Part shown: positions 1 through 8,901 of the stretch, piece by piece
Layout: each line of letters opens with the position of its first letter
Numbering within the stretch: the first letter of the stretch is position 1
NCBI GenBank assembly: GCA_963589005.1
Contig: CAVAJR010000008.1
Span: forward strand, 1 to 64,000
Reading direction: 5' to 3'
Length of the DNA stretch: 64,000 nt
From: RGIG5612 sp963589005
GTDB lineage: Bacteria; Bacillota; Clostridia; Lachnospirales; Lachnospiraceae
Position numbers and translations under genes: made by a program
The notes under the pieces: generated by a model
The model's database searches: none
What the model was told of the DNA's origin: nothing
What the model saw: only the letters and a program-made list of their open reading frames with translations

Positions 1-1823
1 CAGGGATAGCACAGCTTGCAGAACTTAAGGCGGCGGTTCAAAAAACGAATGAGCTTTCAGATGAAAAAACTAAGCTGGAGAAAAAACTCCATACAGCTCA
101 GAAAAATTCAGTGTCAGCGGAAGAAGAACATCTGCAGCTTTATAAGGCATTTTTAAATGGGCAGGCAGGAGTTTTGGCCGAGGATCTAAGAATGCAGCTT
201 AAATCCCAGGAAATTGTGACATGTCCGGTATGCGGAAGTATGCACTCATCAGCGGATATAGGAGCATTTGCACACCTTCATGAAGAGGTTCCGGCAAAAG
301 AAACTGTAGATGCGGCTCTTAATAAATGGAATAAAGCCAAAGAAAAAGAAAATTCAATATCGAATTGTTTTGAAAGCACGAAGAAGGAATATGAATTATC
401 CCTTGACAATTGCATGAAAGAAGTAAGTGCCTTGTTAGGTGAGATCAGCTGGAAAAAAATATCTGAAGGTGATGTGATAGATGATGCTGAAAATGAGCAA
501 AAGGAGCTCAGAAAGGCGGCAAATGAGGCATATGAAAGGGCGGTAAAGGACGCTGACAGGAAGAATAAGGCCCAGGAAGAGAAGAAACAGGCGGATAAAA
601 ATATAACTGAATTGCAGAATCTATCATCGGAACTTATATCCGCTGTCAATAGCCTTATGACGGAATTGAAATTATCTGAGCAGAAGGCGTCAGATTGCAG
701 CAGGCAGCTAGAAGGCTTTCCTGGATCAAAGGAGGCGGCACTGGAATATGTTCAGATAATTCAGGATAATATCAGAATATTAGATGCTGAGATGGCAGAT
801 ATTATTGGCAAATATAATAATTGTATGCAGCAGCAGGCGGAGAATAAGGGCAATATAATAGCGGCTCTGGAGGAACAAAAAAACAAAAATACTGAAATGG
901 ATAAGGCGCAGAGCAGTTACAAGGATGCATTAAAAAGGCAGGATTTTGCCGATGACAGTGAGCTTGAAAGCGCATTATCGCCTGAAAAACGTATGCTGGA
1001 CAGGGAAGAACTTGATGCTTGGATCAAGACAAATACTGATAAGATCCGCAGATATACAGATGAAGTCAGCAATGCGCAGATAACAATTAAGACACTTGAA
1101 TCGTCAACTAAGGGAGTTAAGAGAGAAGATACTGAGGCACTGAGTGACTCCATAGATCAATTGGCTGATAAAATAGAAAGGCTTGAGGGAAGGCAAACGG
1201 ATCTTGCCTCTAAGCTTGATATTAACAGGCAGGTAATGAGCAGGATCTCTGCATTGGATAAGGAGAGAAAGATCTACGAACGAGTTGAGAAGAAGCTGGC
1301 GCCATTGGCAAAAATTGCTGACGATAAATATTCTTTCAGCCGCTATGTGCTAGGTGATTTCTTCCGTAAAATTATTGACCAGGCCAATATCCATCTTGCC
1401 GAAATGACGGACGGTGAGTATTGTCTTGTGCCAAATGAAACCGGCGACGGACGTTCAAGTCAGGGACTGGGACTTAAAGTATTAAATACTATCACAGACA
1501 CTTATAGAGAGACTGCAACATTGTCGGGAGGTCAGTCCTTCGAGGCTTCATTATCGCTGGCATTGGGTCTGTCTGACATCGTTCAGATGGAGAGTGCAAG
1601 CACGATTCAGATAGACAGCATGTTTATAGATGAAGGATTTGGTTCATTGGACAGCGGCAGACTGGATAAGGCGGTATCAGTCCTTAATCATCTGGCAGCA
1701 GGCAAGAGGCAGATAGGGATCATCTCACATGTGGCGCGTCTGGAGGAATGCCTTCCGAAGAAAATCCATGTAATCGAAGGCAGATCAGGAAGCAGCATTA
1801 GAATTGAAGCAGAATATTATTAA
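1..1823 (+). CDS. sbcC: SbcC exonuclease subunit, C-terminal part (cut by window edge)
   Basis: ATPase of the Rad50/SMC type; with SbcD it opens DNA hairpins and processes double-strand ends. The frame is open from the left edge (first whole codon at base 3), so the Walker A half is missing and about 606 residues remain. Visible are a long Glu/Lys/Ala-rich coiled coil, a CPVCG zinc hook in its middle (bases 222-236), then after the returning coil the ABC signature LSGGQ (1521-1535) and the Walker B/D-loop IDEGFGSLD (1626-1652). This order is specific for SbcC/Rad50. sbcD is expected just outside the window. The next gene starts 15 bases downstream, so they may share a transcript. Confidence 0.95.
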   Translation, partial: GIAQLAELKAAVQKTNELSDEKTKLEKKLHTAQKNSVSAEEEHLQLYKAFLNGQAGVLAEDLRMQLKSQEIVTCPVCGSMHSSADIGAFAHLHEEVPAKETVDAALNKWNKAKEKENSISNCFESTKKEYELSLDNCMKEVSALLGEISWKKISEGDVIDDAENEQKELRKAANEAYERAVKDADRKNKAQEEKKQADKNITELQNLSSELISAVNSLMTELKLSEQKASDCSRQLEGFPGSKEAALEYVQIIQDNIRILDAEMADIIGKYNNCMQQQAENKGNIIAALEEQKNKNTEMDKAQSSYKDALKRQDFADDSELESALSPEKRMLDREELDAWIKTNTDKIRRYTDEVSNAQITIKTLESSTKGVKREDTEALSDSIDQLADKIERLEGRQTDLASKLDINRQVMSRISALDKERKIYERVEKKLAPLAKIADDKYSFSRYVLGDFFRKIIDQANIHLAEMTDGEYCLVPNETGDGRSSQGLGLKVLNTITDTYRETATLSGGQSFEASLSLALGLSDIVQMESASTIQIDSMFIDEGFGSLDSGRLDKAVSVLNHLAAGKRQIGIISHVARLEECLPKKIHVIEGRSGSSIRIEAEYY

Positions 1824-1838
1824 GGAGAATGAAACAAC

Positions 1839-2471
1839 ATGAATCATAAAGACAATATTATGAATGGCAAGCCGTTTTCACCAAGATTAGATGGTTTGAC
1901 GGAAGACAGGAACAAGGCGGAATTATTTACATATAATTACAATCAGCTGCCGCCGGATAAATGGAACACAAGATCAGAATTGCTGAAGGGCTTCTTCAAG
2001 TCATTTGGCGAGTATTCATCAGTTATACCGCCATTTAGGTGCAGCTACGGATATTTGATATCAGTAGGGAACAGCACATATATTAATGGCAATGTCACGC
2101 TGTCGGATGCAGGTCCTATAACGATCGGCAATCATGTACTTATCGGACCTAATTGTTCCATATATGCGGCGTGCCATCCGATCCACCCGGAAACACGTGC
2201 CTCAAGCCTTGAGTGCGGCAAGCCGGTGGTTATCGAGGATAATGTATGGTTAGGCGGCAATGTAACAGTGACGCCGGGGGTTACCATCGGACAGGGCTCA
2301 GTAATAGGTGCAGGAAGCGTAGTTACTAAGGATATCCCGCCCATGTCAGTAGCTGTAGGCAATCCTTGCAAGGTTATAAGACAAATTACTGATGAGGATA
2401 AAAAGATGTGCGCTAAGGATGTCCCATTTTCGGCTGAAGATCAGGAATTTATGAGTAAGTTTTCATGGTAG
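1839..2471 (+). CDS. Sugar O-acetyltransferase, Maa/LacA/NodL family
   Basis: Acetyl-CoA dependent acetylation of a sugar hydroxyl (maltose/galactoside type), cytoplasmic. The 210 residues match the family length. An N-terminal helical part (about 1-60) precedes a left-handed beta-helix of hexapeptide repeats (about 75-190) with runs such as ITIGNHVLIGPNCSI and PGVTIGQGSVIGAGSVV, closing with the family-typical VGNPCKVIR. The likely catalytic His is H113 in the ACHPIHPE motif. AAGGAGA lies 10 bases before the ATG. Exact acceptor sugar cannot be told; the neighbours do not decide it. Confidence 0.9.
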   Translation: MNHKDNIMNGKPFSPRLDGLTEDRNKAELFTYNYNQLPPDKWNTRSELLKGFFKSFGEYSSVIPPFRCSYGYLISVGNSTYINGNVTLSDAGPITIGNHVLIGPNCSIYAACHPIHPETRASSLECGKPVVIEDNVWLGGNVTVTPGVTIGQGSVIGAGSVVTKDIPPMSVAVGNPCKVIRQITDEDKKMCAKDVPFSAEDQEFMSKFSW

Positions 2472-2577
2472 GCAGCAGGACAATTAATGCGGCAGCTGTA
2501 TGTATTATTGAATAAATCTGTTGCATATATATAATCATAAACGTGTGAACAAACTTGATTGGAGAGGAGTGCAGCGC

Positions 2578-3342
2578 ATGTATGTAATTTTGGCACTGGC
2601 TTTTTTATTCTTCGTAGGAGCCTGTCTGGGATGGGGTATGGAGTGGCTCTTTAGAAATTTGGTTACTCATAAAGGCCCAAGAGGCAAATATTTTATAAAT
2701 CCGGGATTTTGTGTAGGCCCATATCTTCCGATATATGGAGTCGGCCTGGCGGCAATGTGCGGAATATGCATTATTATCAATGACTTATGGCCAGATGCAT
2801 CTGCAATTGTTGTAATAATTCTTATCGGAGCAGTAATGACTGCCATTGAATTTGTAGGCGGTCTATTCCTTTTGAAAGTCCTTAACATGAGACTTTGGGA
2901 TTACAGAAAACGCTGGGGTAATATAATGGGAATCATCTGCCCGCTGTTTACATTTATCTGGACAGCCATCGGTGCCGGATATTATCTGTTTATACATAAT
3001 ATTGCATTGAAGTGGTTATATTGGTGGGCTGATAATATGTGGTTTTCGTTCTTCGTTGGTATGTTCTGGGGCGTTTTCATTATCGATCTGGTATTTTCCG
3101 GTAAAAACGCAGCTATCATTAAGACTTATGGTAAGGATCACGATGTTATCGTCAAATATGATGAACTCAAGGCATTGCTCCAGAGGAAACGATATGATTC
3201 CGATGAGAAGAGCAGATTCTTCAATCAGCTGGGTATTAATACTAAGGTTGATTTTAAAAATATCAAGGACGACCTGGAAGAGGTTAAGGATATTATAGAT
3301 AACAGAGTAGATGCCCTGAAATCCCTGAGACACAAAAAATAA
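2578..3342 (+). CDS. Putative ABC-transporter type IV (CmpB-like) membrane protein
   Basis: Integral membrane protein of the family annotated as ABC_trans_CmpB; the biochemical role is not established. About five hydrophobic segments fill residues 1-190, with the family hallmarks GWGMEWL and NPGFCVGPYLPIYGVG near the N-terminus, followed by a charged, helical cytoplasmic tail rich in Asp, Glu and Lys (about 190-254). I start at ATG 2578 because GGAGAGGAG lies just upstream; an in-frame TTG at 2521 would add 19 polar residues ahead of the first membrane segment. No ABC ATPase is next to it, which is usual for this family. Confidence 0.75.
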   Translation: MYVILALAFLFFVGACLGWGMEWLFRNLVTHKGPRGKYFINPGFCVGPYLPIYGVGLAAMCGICIIINDLWPDASAIVVIILIGAVMTAIEFVGGLFLLKVLNMRLWDYRKRWGNIMGIICPLFTFIWTAIGAGYYLFIHNIALKWLYWWADNMWFSFFVGMFWGVFIIDLVFSGKNAAIIKTYGKDHDVIVKYDELKALLQRKRYDSDEKSRFFNQLGINTKVDFKNIKDDLEEVKDIIDNRVDALKSLRHKK

Positions 3343-3367
3343 AAATTGTCTAAAATGCACAAATGCG

Positions 3368-3397
3368 TTGCAATGACGACGAAGGATGTTGTACAAT
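3368..3397 (+). promoter_or_regulatory. Probable sigma-A promoter for the hydroxyacyl-CoA dehydrogenase gene
   Basis: TTGCAA (3368-3373), an 18-base spacer and TACAAT (3392-3397) lie about 55 bases before the start codon. Both hexamers match the consensus at four or five positions. This is pattern matching only. Confidence 0.5.
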
Positions 3398-3453
3398 TAT
3401 CTGCGTTGAGCAAAAACAAGAGAGAATTTCATTAATGAGAGGAGTTAAAATTT

Positions 3454-4422
3454 ATGAAAGATCAAAATGTTGTTGTTGCAGGCGGAGGAGTATTAGGTAC
3501 GCAGATAGCATTGATGAATGCATTTTCAGGCAACAATACCACCATCCTGATCAGAAAAGAAGATCCTATTGAGCAGACTGAGGCCAAAATCAAGAGATAT
3601 ACAGGCCTTATGTTAGATGACCTTGAGGCGTCACGCCAATATATCGGAAAACCTGCTAAGGAATCTGTATATCCTAAGGGTCTTATAAGCGATTGGGAGA
3701 ATCTGACTGAAGAGGGGTTAGATAAGATAATAGAAACAGCTAGGGATAATTTCACTAATAAGCTTAGGATTGTCAGTGATATGGAACATCTTTTTGATGA
3801 TACTGATTTTATAGTTGAAGCTGTTACAGAAGACCCTGAGGTTAAGACAGCCTTCTATGAATCAATCCGAGATCTTCTTCCGGAGAAAACTATCATCTGT
3901 TCTAATTCATCAACGCTTCTTCCGAGCACATTTGCCGAACATACGGGTCGTCCGGAGAAGTTTAGTGCAATGCATTTTGCCAATAGTATCTGGAAGAGAA
4001 ATACAGCTGAAGTCATGGGCCATGCTAAAACAGCACAGCAGACGACAGATATGGTAATAGAATTTGCTAAGAAGATCCATATGGTTCCTCTGGTTGTTAA
4101 GAAGGAAAAGGCAGGATATCTTCTTAATACCATGCTTCTTCCGTTCCAATGGGCCGGCATGGAGCTGTGGGCAGACGGATATGCGGATGTTGAGACAATC
4201 GACAAGACCTGGGAGCTGGCAACCGGTGCGCCGTCAGGACCGCTTGAAATATCAGACCGAGTAGGCCTTGATACCATCTATAATATCAATAAGATGATGC
4301 CGGGTGCAGATGAAGAGGGTCATGTGATCAACAGACTAGGCAAGAAATTAAAAGAAAAGATCGACCGGGGCGAGACTGGTGTAAATGCAGGAATCGGATT
4401 TTACGATTACAGAAATAAATAA
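3454..4422 (+). CDS. 3-hydroxyacyl-CoA dehydrogenase-like protein, divergent active-site loop
   Basis: NAD-dependent oxidation of a 3-hydroxyacyl-CoA, or a related beta-hydroxy acid, is the expected reaction. The 322 residues give a Rossmann fold starting with GGGVLG (10-15), the NSST motif (151-154), and a C-terminal helical domain (about 200-322) ending in a GVNAGIGFYDY stretch typical of the family. The catalytic His is probably H174, but the loop around it reads MHFANSIWKRNTAEV rather than the usual HFFNPVPVMKLVE, so the substrate may differ from butyryl-level 3-hydroxyacyl-CoA. GAGAGGAG precedes the ATG. The gene stands alone, without thiolase, crotonase or acyl-CoA dehydrogenase beside it, and ends at a shared hairpin. 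Confidence 0.8.
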   Translation: MKDQNVVVAGGGVLGTQIALMNAFSGNNTTILIRKEDPIEQTEAKIKRYTGLMLDDLEASRQYIGKPAKESVYPKGLISDWENLTEEGLDKIIETARDNFTNKLRIVSDMEHLFDDTDFIVEAVTEDPEVKTAFYESIRDLLPEKTIICSNSSTLLPSTFAEHTGRPEKFSAMHFANSIWKRNTAEVMGHAKTAQQTTDMVIEFAKKIHMVPLVVKKEKAGYLLNTMLLPFQWAGMELWADGYADVETIDKTWELATGAPSGPLEISDRVGLDTIYNINKMMPGADEEGHVINRLGKKLKEKIDRGETGVNAGIGFYDYRNK

Positions 4423-4426
4423 TAAA

Positions 4427-4465
4427 GAGGGATTGCATAGGGTTTATACACTTATGCAATCCCTT
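4427..4465. terminator. Bidirectional terminator between convergent genes
   Basis: An 11-base perfect inverted repeat (4429-4439 with 4453-4463, core GGGATTGCATA) extended by A-T and G-T pairs, loop of 13. On the minus strand the stem is followed by a T-rich tract, so it best serves the glucokinase gene; it also closes the dehydrogenase gene. Confidence 0.8.
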
Positions 4466-4471
4466 CTTAAG

Positions 4472-5416
4472 TTACATCATTTCAAGACAGGCGGCGCCTA
4501 TGATGCCGGCGTCGCTTCCTAATGCGGCTTGTCTTATAGGAGGAGCACCGATAAGATCATATGCAAATGTATATTTAGGCAGAAGCTCTCTTATCCTGTC
4601 AATAAGAAAATCTCCGGCATTGCTCACTCCGCCGCCGAAGATAATGACCTCCGGACGGAATAAAGTAATAAATCCTCCTGTGGCGCTGGCAATATATGAG
4701 ATGTATCTGTCAACTACATATTGCGCAGTCTCATCGCCAGACATAGCACAGTCAAATGATGTTTGTCCCGTAACATCGCCATGAGCCTTGACCCATTCAT
4801 GCATCGATGATTCAGGATGAAGCTTCATAGTCTCTTTAGTTTGCCTTATAAGGGCAGTGGCGGAAGCGTAGGCTTCAATACATCCTCGCAGACCGCATGT
4901 ACATGGCACTCCGTCATGCACGATAGGAATATGCCCCAATTCAACACCCATTTTGTCTCCGCCTGTAAATAATCTGTCATGTATGATTATACCGCCGCCA
5001 ACACCGGTTCCCAGGGTTATCATTACAACATTCTTATGTCCTCGGGCGGCGCCTGCATACCTTTCGGCAATTACCGCGCAGTCAGCATCATTTCCGAAAT
5101 ATATCGGTATAGAAAAATATTTTTTCAAGGTATCAGTTAAGGATACATCTTCCCAGTCGATATTATTGAAAAAAAGAGGTTTGCCGGTATCGGGTACTAC
5201 GTATCCCGGAACACCTATGCCCAGACCGGAAAAATCTGATATCTTGATCCCCAGCTGCTTGGTAAGATCGTCAGCGAGGTTGAAGATAGATTCCATAGCC
5301 TGATTGAAATTCTGCGAAGTTATGACGGCTTCTTTTTTTAAGATCCTGAACTCATCATCTATTATGCCTGCCTTGATGGTAGTTCCTCCGATATCAATGC
5401 CCATTCTGTAATTCAT
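4472..5416 (-). CDS. glcK: ROK-family glucokinase
   Basis: Phosphorylates glucose (possibly another hexose) with ATP, feeding glycolysis. Residues 6-17 hold the ATP-binding GIDIGGTTIKAG, NDAD around D110 carries the probable catalytic Asp, and the ROK signature follows with the zinc ligands H162, C172, C174 and C179 (GHIPIVHDGVPCTCGLRGC). Length 314 is standard. I use ATG at 5416 with GAGGAG eight bases upstream; an in-frame TTG at 5422 overlaps the spacer and is less likely. It is a single-gene unit, convergent with the dehydrogenase gene. Substrate assignment to glucose is by family resemblance. Confidence 0.88.
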   Translation of the reverse strand: MNYRMGIDIGGTTIKAGIIDDEFRILKKEAVITSQNFNQAMESIFNLADDLTKQLGIKISDFSGLGIGVPGYVVPDTGKPLFFNNIDWEDVSLTDTLKKYFSIPIYFGNDADCAVIAERYAGAARGHKNVVMITLGTGVGGGIIIHDRLFTGGDKMGVELGHIPIVHDGVPCTCGLRGCIEAYASATALIRQTKETMKLHPESSMHEWVKAHGDVTGQTSFDCAMSGDETAQYVVDRYISYIASATGGFITLFRPEVIIFGGGVSNAGDFLIDRIRELLPKYTFAYDLIGAPPIRQAALGSDAGIIGAACLEMM

Positions 5417-5691
5417 TGGCAATACTCCTCATTTATTGTTGGATTAATCTGCATTTCCTTGAGAAATTAACAGTGTTGTATATTCGTCATAGCTGTCTGT
5501 TGTTTTTTGCTTAATGGTAAGACATATATCATCTCCGTTTGCAAAAAGACATCAGATTTCCGACCAAAATCTGATTGAGCAGAATATTCAACTAATATAT
5601 AATTACCATAAATAATCATTATGCACCACAGGTTAATCAAAATATTTATATAAAGCATAGTGATCTAACAGTCAGCAAAAGGAATAAAAAA

Positions 5692-6672
5692 GTGTTAGAA
5701 GTTAGAAATCTGATAAAAAAATACGGTGACAAGACTGCGATAGACGGGCTTGATTTCAGTATTAAAACAGGTGAAATAGTTGGACTTTTGGGTCTTAATG
5801 GCGCAGGCAAGAGTACAACTATGAATTGCATAACAGGATATATTGCACCTACGCAGGGCAGCATAATGATAGATGGCTGTGATCTGCTGAAGGAACCGGA
5901 TAAGGCCAAGGCAGTTATCGGATATCTGCCGGAGGTTTTTTCATTCTATTCGGATATGCGCATAATAGAATATCTGAATTTTGTATGTGACCTTAAGGGA
6001 TTTACCGGAAATAAAATGCTAAGATCAGAGCATATAGAGAAGATATGCTCCCAGGTGGGCATAGAGCACTTGACAGGCAGAATGATCAGAAATCTGTCGA
6101 AGGGATATAAGCAGAGGGTAGGATTTGCACAGGCCTTGATCGCTGACCCTAAGGTGCTGGTATTAGATGAGCCGACAGTAGGCCTTGATCCGTCACAGAT
6201 CATTGAGATAAGACAGCTGATTAAGAAATTAGGAGACAGTGCAACAGTAATAGTATCTTCTCATATATTGTCGGAGATACAGGCAATATGCAGCAGAATC
6301 ATAATTATCCATGAGGGTAAAATTGCAGCTGACGGTTCGCCTCAGGAACTTACGCTTTCAGCAGTTGATCATAACCGGCTTACGATCAGGGCAAAGACTG
6401 AAAGAGTTGAGGCAGAATCTGTACTTAGATCAATGGATTGTCTTAAAACCTACAACTTCCTGCCGGAGTCGGAAGCAGGAACAGTAAGCTGTATCCTTAC
6501 GGGAAATGATGGCATGGACATCAGAGAAGAAGTATTCAGTACATTTGCAGCTGCAGGAATAGTACTGCTTCAGATCACAAGCAGCGAGGCAACGTTAGAG
6601 AATGCATTTCTTCATCTTACAGGTCAGGATATTAAAATAAAAATGTCAGAAAACAGACAGGAGGATATGTAA
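5692..6672 (+). CDS. ABC transporter ATP-binding protein (Gld-type operon)
   Basis: Energy-coupling subunit of an ABC-2 type exporter. Walker A GLNGAGKST sits at 34-42, the signature reads LSKGYKQR instead of LSGGQ, and Walker B is VLVLDEPTVGLD; a C-terminal regulatory extension (about 225-326) completes a length of 326. The start is GTG 5692 with AAAGGAA upstream. It is the first of four tightly spaced genes (1, 12 and 68 bases apart): ATPase, ABC-2 permease, GldG-like protein, DUF4340 protein. The set resembles the GldA-GldF-GldG arrangement, which in Clostridia is common but has no proven cargo. Confidence 0.92.
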   Translation: MLEVRNLIKKYGDKTAIDGLDFSIKTGEIVGLLGLNGAGKSTTMNCITGYIAPTQGSIMIDGCDLLKEPDKAKAVIGYLPEVFSFYSDMRIIEYLNFVCDLKGFTGNKMLRSEHIEKICSQVGIEHLTGRMIRNLSKGYKQRVGFAQALIADPKVLVLDEPTVGLDPSQIIEIRQLIKKLGDSATVIVSSHILSEIQAICSRIIIIHEGKIAADGSPQELTLSAVDHNRLTIRAKTERVEAESVLRSMDCLKTYNFLPESEAGTVSCILTGNDGMDIREEVFSTFAAAGIVLLQITSSEATLENAFLHLTGQDIKIKMSENRQEDM

Positions 6673-6673
6673 A

Positions 6674-7378
6674 ATGTCAGCAATTTTCAAGAGAGAATTT
6701 AAAGCATATTTTCGTACTCCTTTAGGATATGTGATCATTGCGGTTGCGTATTTTTTCACAGGATATTATTTCCTTACATACAATCTGTATGGAGCAACTA
6801 CTGATTTTAATAAGCTGTATTCGCTCCTTTTTTCGGTAGTTTTATTTTTGATTCCTGTTTTAACAATGAGACTTATGAGCGAAGAAATAAGATCCAAAAC
6901 AGATCAACTTCTTTTAACAGCGCCTATATCCAGGTTTTCAATAATTATAGGCAAATATTTATCGGCAGCGTGTGTCTTTATTATAGCAATTGCAGGGACA
7001 CTGGCAGCAGCGGTTATTGCATCATTCTATGGCAAGGTAGACTGGCCTTGTGTCATAGGCAATTTTATCGGATTATTTCTTCTTGGAATGGCACAGATTT
7101 CGATATGCCTGTTCTTATCGTCAATTACAGAGAGTCAGGTTATAGCAGCGGTATTGGGATTTGCAGTCAGCTTGTTCATGCTGCTGGCAGATGCACTTTC
7201 TTATGTTGTAAACAGCTCGCTTTTCAAGGATATTTTCGAGTATATATCTTTTAATGAGAGATATTCGCCATTTACGCTGGGAGTAATAGAATTAAAAAAT
7301 GTTATTTTCTTCATAAGCATTGCTGCACTATTTTTAGCATTCAGCACAGCTGTATTGGAGAGAAAACGCTGGAATTAG
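6674..7378 (+). CDS. ABC-2 type permease (GldF-like)
   Basis: Membrane partner of the preceding ATPase. The 234 residues contain six hydrophobic segments (about 17-37, 55-75, 100-122, 138-160, 168-190 and 210-230), the normal topology for an ABC-2 permease, and the cytoplasmic segment RLMSEEIRSKTDQLLLTAPIS, which is typical for the GldF/NosY group. AGGAGGATATG precedes the ATG and only one base separates it from the ATPase stop, so the two are surely cotranscribed. Confidence 0.9.
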   Translation: MSAIFKREFKAYFRTPLGYVIIAVAYFFTGYYFLTYNLYGATTDFNKLYSLLFSVVLFLIPVLTMRLMSEEIRSKTDQLLLTAPISRFSIIIGKYLSAACVFIIAIAGTLAAAVIASFYGKVDWPCVIGNFIGLFLLGMAQISICLFLSSITESQVIAAVLGFAVSLFMLLADALSYVVNSSLFKDIFEYISFNERYSPFTLGVIELKNVIFFISIAALFLAFSTAVLERKRWN

Positions 7379-7390
7379 AAAGGGCTTGAT

Positions 7391-8833
7391 ATGAAAAAAA
7401 TATTTAAAAATAAAACAAGCCGCCTTAATGCACTTCTGGCTGTACTGATAGTAATTGCAATAGCGATTACTGCGCTTGTTAATGTACTTGCTGCAGAGTT
7501 CTCTGACAAATATCTGCTCAGCTTTGATCTGACTGCAAATGCTGCATACAATATAGGAGCAGATACTAAGGAAATCCTTGAAAATCTGACTGATGATATT
7601 GAAATATATGTTCTGTCGGATAAATCCGGCTTTGCAGGTAGCACGTATCTGACTCAGATGAGAACTATATTGGAGAAATATCCTAAGTACAGCCATCATA
7701 TATCGCTGGAATATATTGATTATACAACGGATCCTTCATTTGCGGCCAATTATCCGGAGCTTACGCTGTCTGCAGGAGATGTGATCGTATCGGGACCATA
7801 TGCTGTAAAACAGCTGCCGCTGGCCAGAATGTTTACATACACATATGATGAAAATAATTCTGTTGTGGTATCAGGCTCAAGAGTTGAGGAAGCAGTAACG
7901 TCGGCGATTGTAGGTGCTGTTACAGATGATCCTGTATATGTAGGCATATTGACAGGCAATGCGGTATCTGAGGATAGAAGCACCCTGGAGACAATGCTGG
8001 CAAATAATAATTTCATAGTAAGTGAGGTAGACATGGTCACCGGCTCACTTAATGAATATGAGGTATTGTTTCTGCTGGCACCTGCCCAGGATCTGTCGGA
8101 GGACGTCTTATCCAAGTTTGATGAATTCTTATATAACAATGGTGAATATGGCAAGACGCTTATATATGCAGCCAGTGCCGAACAGTCAGAGCTTACAAAT
8201 CTTAATGTGTTCCTGCGGGATTGGGGCATGTCTGTAGACGACGGCATGATATTTGAAACAAATGAAAGCTATGCATATGGATATCAGCCTTACTATCCTT
8301 TTACAGATTATGCAGATGAAACATTTAAAAACCTGCTGAAAGATCCTTCCGAGAAGGTATTAATGCCGGCAGCCAAGCCTATCAGTGCAGTATTTGATTA
8401 CAAGGATAATAAGACGGTAACAGAGCTTTTGAACTTTTCATCAACAGCAGGTGTAAGACCATCAGATGCAGGAAGTAATTTTACTACTGATCAGGCAACC
8501 TCCTGGGGACCGATGCCTGCACTGCTGATGAGTACCATGATGACATCATCTGACAACTACAGCAATGTAATTGTTTCCTCATCAGCATATGCCTTGTCTT
8601 CATCAATTCTGTCAAACACATCTATTGCAAATGCGCAATATTGGATTGCTGTACTTAATACCATAACAGACAGGCAAGGGGCAGTTTCCATTGAATCAAA
8701 GTCACTGGAGGGCAATGAACTTGCGATTACAACCAGTGCGGCAAGGACATGGAGCATCATATTATGCGTCGCAATTCCGCTTCTGGTGCTGCTTACGGGT
8801 ATATTTGTATATCTGAGAAGACGATATAGATAG
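7391..8833 (+). CDS. GldG-like extracytoplasmic ABC-transporter auxiliary protein
   Basis: Membrane-anchored extracytoplasmic component of the Gld-type exporter. One N-terminal membrane helix (about 14-35) is followed by the ABC-transporter auxiliary domain (about 45-300), including the DLTANAAYNIG segment typical of GldG homologues, a more variable region, and a C-terminal helix (about 452-472) ending in RRRYR. This two-helix frame places almost the whole protein outside the cell. Starts 12 bases after the permease gene. Its partner is probably the DUF4340 protein encoded next. Function is inferred from family and context. Confidence 0.85.
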   Translation: MKKIFKNKTSRLNALLAVLIVIAIAITALVNVLAAEFSDKYLLSFDLTANAAYNIGADTKEILENLTDDIEIYVLSDKSGFAGSTYLTQMRTILEKYPKYSHHISLEYIDYTTDPSFAANYPELTLSAGDVIVSGPYAVKQLPLARMFTYTYDENNSVVVSGSRVEEAVTSAIVGAVTDDPVYVGILTGNAVSEDRSTLETMLANNNFIVSEVDMVTGSLNEYEVLFLLAPAQDLSEDVLSKFDEFLYNNGEYGKTLIYAASAEQSELTNLNVFLRDWGMSVDDGMIFETNESYAYGYQPYYPFTDYADETFKNLLKDPSEKVLMPAAKPISAVFDYKDNKTVTELLNFSSTAGVRPSDAGSNFTTDQATSWGPMPALLMSTMMTSSDNYSNVIVSSSAYALSSSILSNTSIANAQYWIAVLNTITDRQGAVSIESKSLEGNELAITTSAARTWSIILCVAIPLLVLLTGIFVYLRRRYR

Positions 8834-8901
8834 GTCCGATATGGATGCATGGCACATGCCATTCAGGCTGCAACGACCATGAATGGCTTTCAGGTAATAA
8901 T

